DNA of 63,837 nucleotides from Effusibacillus lacus (GTDB lineage Bacteria > Bacillota > Bacilli > Tumebacillales > Effusibacillaceae): assembly GCF_002335525.1 (NCBI RefSeq), contig NZ_BDUF01000060.1, positions 1 to 63,837 on the forward strand, written 5' to 3'. Within the stretch, counting starts at the first letter, position 1. Each line of letters begins with the position of its first letter. The notes under the pieces are model-generated. The model was not told where the DNA came from, made no database searches, and saw nothing but the letters and a program-made list of their open reading frames with translations. A program made the position numbers and the translations under genes. Shown one piece after another: positions 60,347-63,837 of the stretch.

Positions 60347-61588
60347 ATGAGTGAAACGGTAGAACAGAGAGACCCTAAAGTGGAACAGGAACTGCAAAGA
60401 CAATTGACGGTCATCCGACAGGGGACAGCGGAGATCGTTCCGGAGGATGAACTGATCAAGAAGCTTCGGCGATCACTCACAACCAATAAGCCGCTGATCG
60501 TCAAACTGGGGGTTGACCCTTCAGGTGCGGATTTGACATTGGGCCACACGGTTGTGCTGAACAAGATGCGTCAATTTCAAAATCTTGGACACCGTGTGCA
60601 ACTGTTGATTGGGGATTTTACCGGGATGATCGGGGATCCGACGGGTAAATCGGAAACGCGGAAGCAACTGACCCGGGAGGAAGTTCTTGAAAACGCCAAA
60701 ACATATGCGGAACAGGCATTCAAGGTTTTGGATCCCGAGAAAACTGAGATTCTGTACAACTCTTCCTGGTTGGCCCCTTTGACCTTCAAGGATGTGGTCA
60801 GGCTTACATCCACTATGACGGTGGCCCGCATGCTGGAACGGGAAGATTTTCAGAAACGCTACTCCACCAATCTGCCCATCTCCCTTCATGAGTTTTTGTA
60901 CCCGCTGATGCAAGGATACGATTCCGTGGCCATGGAGGCGGATGTGGAGTTGGGGGGCACCGATCAGAAATTCAATCTGCTTATGGGCCGGATGCTGCAG
61001 AAAGAGTATGGCCAGGAGCAGCAAATTGCGATCATGATGCCGATTCTTGAAGGGATAGACGGCGTTCAGAAGATGTCCAAATCTCTTGGCAACTATATTG
61101 GCATTAATGAACCTCCCAATGAACAATACGGGAAAACCATGTCGATTCCCGATGAGTTGATGGTTAAGTATTACGAACTGGTTACCGACGTTACAGTCGA
61201 TGAATTGGGTAAGATTCGCAAGGGACTTGCCGATGGCACTCTCCATCCTCGTGATGCCAAAATGCGCCTTGCACGCACTATCGTGGCACGCTACCACGGG
61301 GAAGAAGCGGCCCGTGCAGCTGAAGAGCATTTTAAAACGGTTTTTCAACAGGGTGCCATTCCGGAAGATATCCCGGAAGTCCGATTGGAGCCAGGGGATT
61401 ATTGGATTGTGAAACTGTTGACCGACACGAAACTCTGCCCTTCCAACGGGGAAGCCAGACGCATGGTTTTACAGGGCGGAGTGAAAATCAACCAGGAAAA
61501 AGTGGACAATGTCGATGCCCGGGTACATCTGGAAGACGGTATGATTCTACAGGTTGGCAAGCGCAAATTCGTCAAAATCCGACTGTGA
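60347..61588 (+). CDS. tyrS: Tyrosine-tRNA ligase
   Basis: A 413-residue class I synthetase: Rossmann core with the HIGH-equivalent [22 protein letters not shown] and KMSKS in [11 protein letters not shown], and a C-terminal S4 RNA-binding domain (about 345-413, [18 protein letters not shown]). The LMGR/YLQP-like features and length suggest the TyrRS subfamily of B. subtilis TyrZ or E. coli type 2, rather than classical TyrS. ATG 60347 follows GGGGG at a 7-base distance; the frame extends to 60299. Unlike thrS and pheS here, no T-box leader is visible. Confidence 0.95.
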   Translation: MSETVEQRDPKVEQELQRQLTVIRQGTAEIVPEDELIKKLRRSLTTNKPLIVKLGVDPSGADLTLGHTVVLNKMRQFQNLGHRVQLLIGDFTGMIGDPTGKSETRKQLTREEVLENAKTYAEQAFKVLDPEKTEILYNSSWLAPLTFKDVVRLTSTMTVARMLEREDFQKRYSTNLPISLHEFLYPLMQGYDSVAMEADVELGGTDQKFNLLMGRMLQKEYGQEQQIAIMMPILEGIDGVQKMSKSLGNYIGINEPPNEQYGKTMSIPDELMVKYYELVTDVTVDELGKIRKGLADGTLHPRDAKMRLARTIVARYHGEEAARAAEEHFKTVFQQGAIPEDIPEVRLEPGDYWIVKLLTDTKLCPSNGEARRMVLQGGVKINQEKVDNVDARVHLEDGMILQVGKRKFVKIRL

Positions 61589-61705
61589 AATTAAATGTCA
61601 GGAAAAATTTTGGAAGGTTTTGCAGGAAAATGCCGAAATATATCTAATTGAGAGAAGGGTGTGTTTTAGGGTGATCTGATGAATTAAAGGGGCGTACCGT
61701 TAGAG

Positions 61706-62830
61706 ATGATTTCTTGGGGAATATTCTCGGATGAGATACTCGATCGAATCAAGTCAGGGGTCATTGTGCTGGACATGGGGGATCGGATCCGGCATATCAA
61801 CCGGTATGCCCTGGATATCCTTCAAATTGATAGGGAGCAGTGGCAGCAACGGTTGGTTACAGAGCTGTTTTCCGACTTGGACGTGGTTCGAATCCGACAA
61901 GTCCATGCCGAGGAGTCTCAGGTAAATATCGGACGTCTTGAATTCCCATTGGCTGAAGGGGCGGTGTCCCTTATGGCAGAAATCTCCCCTTTGATGGTTA
62001 TGGGACAAAAGGTGGGCACCCTTCTGATTTTTCAAGTTTACACCGAATTCTGTACTGTTCAGAAAGAAATCGTTCATGCGGAAAAAATGGCGGCTATAGC
62101 CAGCATGGCGGCAGGGGCGGTGCATGAGATCCGGAACCCCTTGACCACTGTAAAAGGATTTCTTCAATTATTTGAACGTGATCTGCAGAAGCTCATGGGA
62201 ATGGGACTCATCCAGCGAAATTACAGCGAGAAGTTCATGAATATTTTCCCCTTGCTTTTTTCGGAGGTTCGAAAGATTGAGCAGATTCTCAGTGATCTGG
62301 TCTTGCTGGGAAGTCCTCAAGAGACAAATTACCGAATTATAAAAATTCATGACGTTCTGCACTCGCTATTGCCCAAACTGCAGGAATTGGCCTTGCTCCA
62401 CAACGTGAGCATCATTTGCGAGCTCCCCCGAAAGAACGTGAAGTTCTTTGGCGATCTGAACGAATTGTTGTCGGTATTGTTAAGTTTGGTGCAGAATTCT
62501 CTGGAAGCCCTTGAGGGACAAGGCGGTGAGATCCGTTTGTCGGCAGAGACCACCAACAAATCCCTGTTTTTGTCGGTTCGCGATAACGGACCCGGTATAT
62601 CAAAGGAGATATTGCCTGTTATTATGGATCCTTTCGTAACAACAAAGCCGGAACATCCGGGCCTCGGGTTGTCCATCTGCCAGCAGGTGATTGAAAGAAT
62701 GGGTGGGCATGTCTCCATTTCCAGCGAGTTGGGCAGAGGTACATTGGTGCATTTGGAAATTCCCTGCATTTATGAAGAAGTAGTCAATATGACTGACATT
62801 CGTCTCGGGTTGAAAGAAGCGGCCAACTAA
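61706..62830 (+). CDS. Sporulation-type PAS sensor histidine kinase
   Basis: A 374-residue soluble kinase: PAS-like N-terminal domain (about 10-115), HisKA with the phosphorylated His in GAVHEIRNPLTTVKGFLQL (about residue 140), and a HATPase domain with N-box LVQNSLEALEG, G1 DNGPGIS and G2 PGLGLSICQQVIERMGG. No membrane segment and no partner response regulator nearby: an orphan kinase of the KinA/KinE sporulation phosphorelay type. GAVHEIRNPLT is characteristic of this class. A target for the Sda protein encoded at 13226 is plausible. ATG 61706 has GGGG at a somewhat long spacing. Confidence 0.85.
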   Translation: MISWGIFSDEILDRIKSGVIVLDMGDRIRHINRYALDILQIDREQWQQRLVTELFSDLDVVRIRQVHAEESQVNIGRLEFPLAEGAVSLMAEISPLMVMGQKVGTLLIFQVYTEFCTVQKEIVHAEKMAAIASMAAGAVHEIRNPLTTVKGFLQLFERDLQKLMGMGLIQRNYSEKFMNIFPLLFSEVRKIEQILSDLVLLGSPQETNYRIIKIHDVLHSLLPKLQELALLHNVSIICELPRKNVKFFGDLNELLSVLLSLVQNSLEALEGQGGEIRLSAETTNKSLFLSVRDNGPGISKEILPVIMDPFVTTKPEHPGLGLSICQQVIERMGGHVSISSELGRGTLVHLEIPCIYEEVVNMTDIRLGLKEAAN

Positions 62831-62883
62831 ACGGCTGCTTTTCTTTTTTCTGCTTTTTTCTTTTTGTACTGCCTGGCCCAAAC

Positions 62884-62900
62884 GGTTCATAAAATGAACC
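62884..62900. promoter_or_regulatory. Inverted repeat upstream of yunB
   Basis: GGTTCAT-AAA-ATGAACC, a perfect 7-bp inverted repeat 19 bases before the yunB start. It may be an operator or an RNA hairpin near the ribosome site. Confidence 0.35.
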
Positions 62901-62918
62901 CGAAGGGAGAGAGGCGTA

Positions 62919-63659
62919 ATGAGAAGTTTTCGGATGAGAAGGATCCGCAGAAGACGCATGCGCCTGCGCAAGCCCGTCAAACGATGGAAGATATACCTGG
63001 CAGTTTCCTTATTTCTGGTTATGTTCCTGACCATTCAATCTTTTCTGTTTCTGGAGAACAACCTGCAACCGGTGTTTGTCAAGATTGCCGAAAACTATAC
63101 CCGAAAGATTGCCACGGAAGCGATTAATGACGCCATTACCAAGAAGGTGGCGGAAGAGACCGATTACCAACAAATCGTTCAATTTATAAAAGATGACCGG
63201 GGGGCAGTCCGTTCGGCAGTTTTTAATATGGTGGAAGCCAACAGGATCAAGGCACAGACGACAGGCCGGGTGCAGAGTGTGCTGAAGATGTTGCAAGAAC
63301 AGGAAATCCGGTTGCCTGTAGGGCAAGCTTTCCGCTCCACGATCCTGGCCACTTTCGGCCCGACCATTCCCATTGCGATCGTTCCCATGGGAAATGCAAA
63401 ATCAGATATTGTGCAAACATCGGAGACATCGGGGATTAACCAAACGAAGTATTCGCTGACACTGGAAATGCAAGTTCAGGTGAACGTTATTATTCCTTTT
63501 GTTACCAAACCGGTTGACATTCAAACTCAGGTCCCGATTGCGGCAATCGTTATGGTGGGGGATGTGCCCCAATTTTTCTATGATGCAAAGGGAACGCCGT
63601 TTGTGCCTCCGGGGATTCCTTATCAGATGCCTTCTTTGAATCCTCAACAGCCAAGATAG
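62919..63659 (+). CDS. yunB: Sporulation protein YunB
   Basis: A 246-residue protein with an extremely basic N-terminus (MRSFRMRRIRRRRMRLRK), one transmembrane helix (about 27-45) and an extracytoplasmic domain typical of YunB: NNLQPVFVKIAENYTRKIAT, VFNMVEANRIKAQTT and QVNVIIPFVTKPVDIQTQVP. YunB is a mother-cell, sigma-E dependent protein needed for efficient sporulation. ATG 62919 follows GAGAGG. It is near the sporulation kinase; in B. subtilis yunB neighbours lytH (yunA), which here is 43 kb away. Confidence 0.92.
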   Translation: MRSFRMRRIRRRRMRLRKPVKRWKIYLAVSLFLVMFLTIQSFLFLENNLQPVFVKIAENYTRKIATEAINDAITKKVAEETDYQQIVQFIKDDRGAVRSAVFNMVEANRIKAQTTGRVQSVLKMLQEQEIRLPVGQAFRSTILATFGPTIPIAIVPMGNAKSDIVQTSETSGINQTKYSLTLEMQVQVNVIIPFVTKPVDIQTQVPIAAIVMVGDVPQFFYDAKGTPFVPPGIPYQMPSLNPQQPR

Positions 63660-63670
63660 CGGGCTTGGCA

Positions 63671-63705
63671 ACACCTTCGTCCATATGCGAAGGTGTCTTG
63701 TTTTT
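63671..63705 (+). terminator. Rho-independent terminator after yunB
   Basis: ACACCTTCG pairs perfectly with CGAAGGTGT over an eight-base loop, followed by CTTGTTTTT. Confidence 0.8.
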
Positions 63706-63735
63706 ATATAATGAAATCAGTACTCGGAGTGGGAT

Positions 63736-63837
63736 GTGGATCTTGACGTTATGAATCAAATAACCAGGGAGTTTGTGCATCTGTTTAATGAAGAAGAGGA
63801 TTTCTACGAATGCCATGAACTGTTTGAATTGGCTTGG
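63736..63837 (+). CDS. DUF309 protein, 5' part (runs off the window)
   Basis: A frame starting at GTG 63736 (GGAGTGGG site; ATG 63751 is an alternative) reads ITREFVHLFNEEEDFYECHE, then LFELAW to the window end. FYECHELFE-LAW is the start signature of DUF309 (YpuF-like) proteins, whose H-x-x-E residues may bind metal. Only about 34 residues are visible. Confidence 0.7.
   Translation, partial: MDLDVMNQITREFVHLFNEEEDFYECHELFELAW

Overview
The window reads as chromosome of an endospore-forming, Gram-positive Bacillota (Bacilli). Supporting this are sporulation genes (sda, lytH, ytxC, yunB and a stand-alone sporulation-type histidine kinase), T-box leaders on thrS and pheST, Gram-positive ribosome binding sites, SLH-domain wall proteins and a ysgA-like/pheS/pheT/zapA/cvpA/mutS2 order typical of Bacilli. 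An Alicyclobacillaceae-like host (Effusibacillus or Tumebacillus type) is my guess from general resemblance; it was not tested. Two genes appear to need selenocysteine, so the host should encode SelA, SelB, SelD and tRNA-Sec elsewhere.

Layout. 0-4 kb: the end of an IS21-like element abuts a 5'-truncated Nramp gene. Next comes selenoprotein locus 1: an uncharacterised 349-residue protein, a UGSC-family selenoprotein with in-frame TGA, and the stump of a TauE/SafE permease fused to the 3' end of a broken hemL paralogue. 4-27 kb is mostly core: secreted subtilase, SGNH hydrolase, ABC exporter, class B PBP, rsmF, acpS, sda with a DnaA-box cluster upstream, citrate synthase, amidase, VanZ-like, CBS, DUF4383 and PIG-L proteins, lytH, lipoprotein, iron alcohol dehydrogenase, aminotransferase, a divergent ThyX-like protein, SLH protein, enoyl-CoA hydratase and speD. 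27.3-27.9 kb: tRNA-Ala, tRNA-Cys and tRNA-Leu. 27.9-33 kb is an accessory islet: decayed integrase, LysR regulator, selenoprotein locus 2 (the same uncharacterised domain fused to a thioredoxin reductase, then a second UGSC selenoprotein), a DUF4062 stump and a toxin-antitoxin-like pair with a stop in the toxin.

33-43 kb: ytxC, T-box-thrS, then a signalling block of two PAS-GGDEF-EAL proteins flanking a PAS-SpoIIE phosphatase, an RsbW-like kinase, a chemoreceptor remnant and an STAS antagonist. 43-54 kb: ktrB-ktrA, a TrmH-type methylase, a two-gene metal/permease-like unit, DUF2512, then T-box, hairpin repeats, pheS-pheT, zapA, cvpA. 54-63.8 kb: holin-like membrane protein, mutS2, a class A PBP split by a frameshift in an A8 run, tyrS, a sporulation-type kinase, yunB and the start of a DUF309 gene.

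The most notable content is the duplicated UGSC selenoprotein system. The two copies share 45 identical bases across the UGA and a candidate bacterial SECIS hairpin, and both follow the same uncharacterised partner. In locus 2 that partner is covalently joined to thioredoxin reductase, which suggests a selenium-dependent thiol redox pathway controlled by the divergent LysR regulator.
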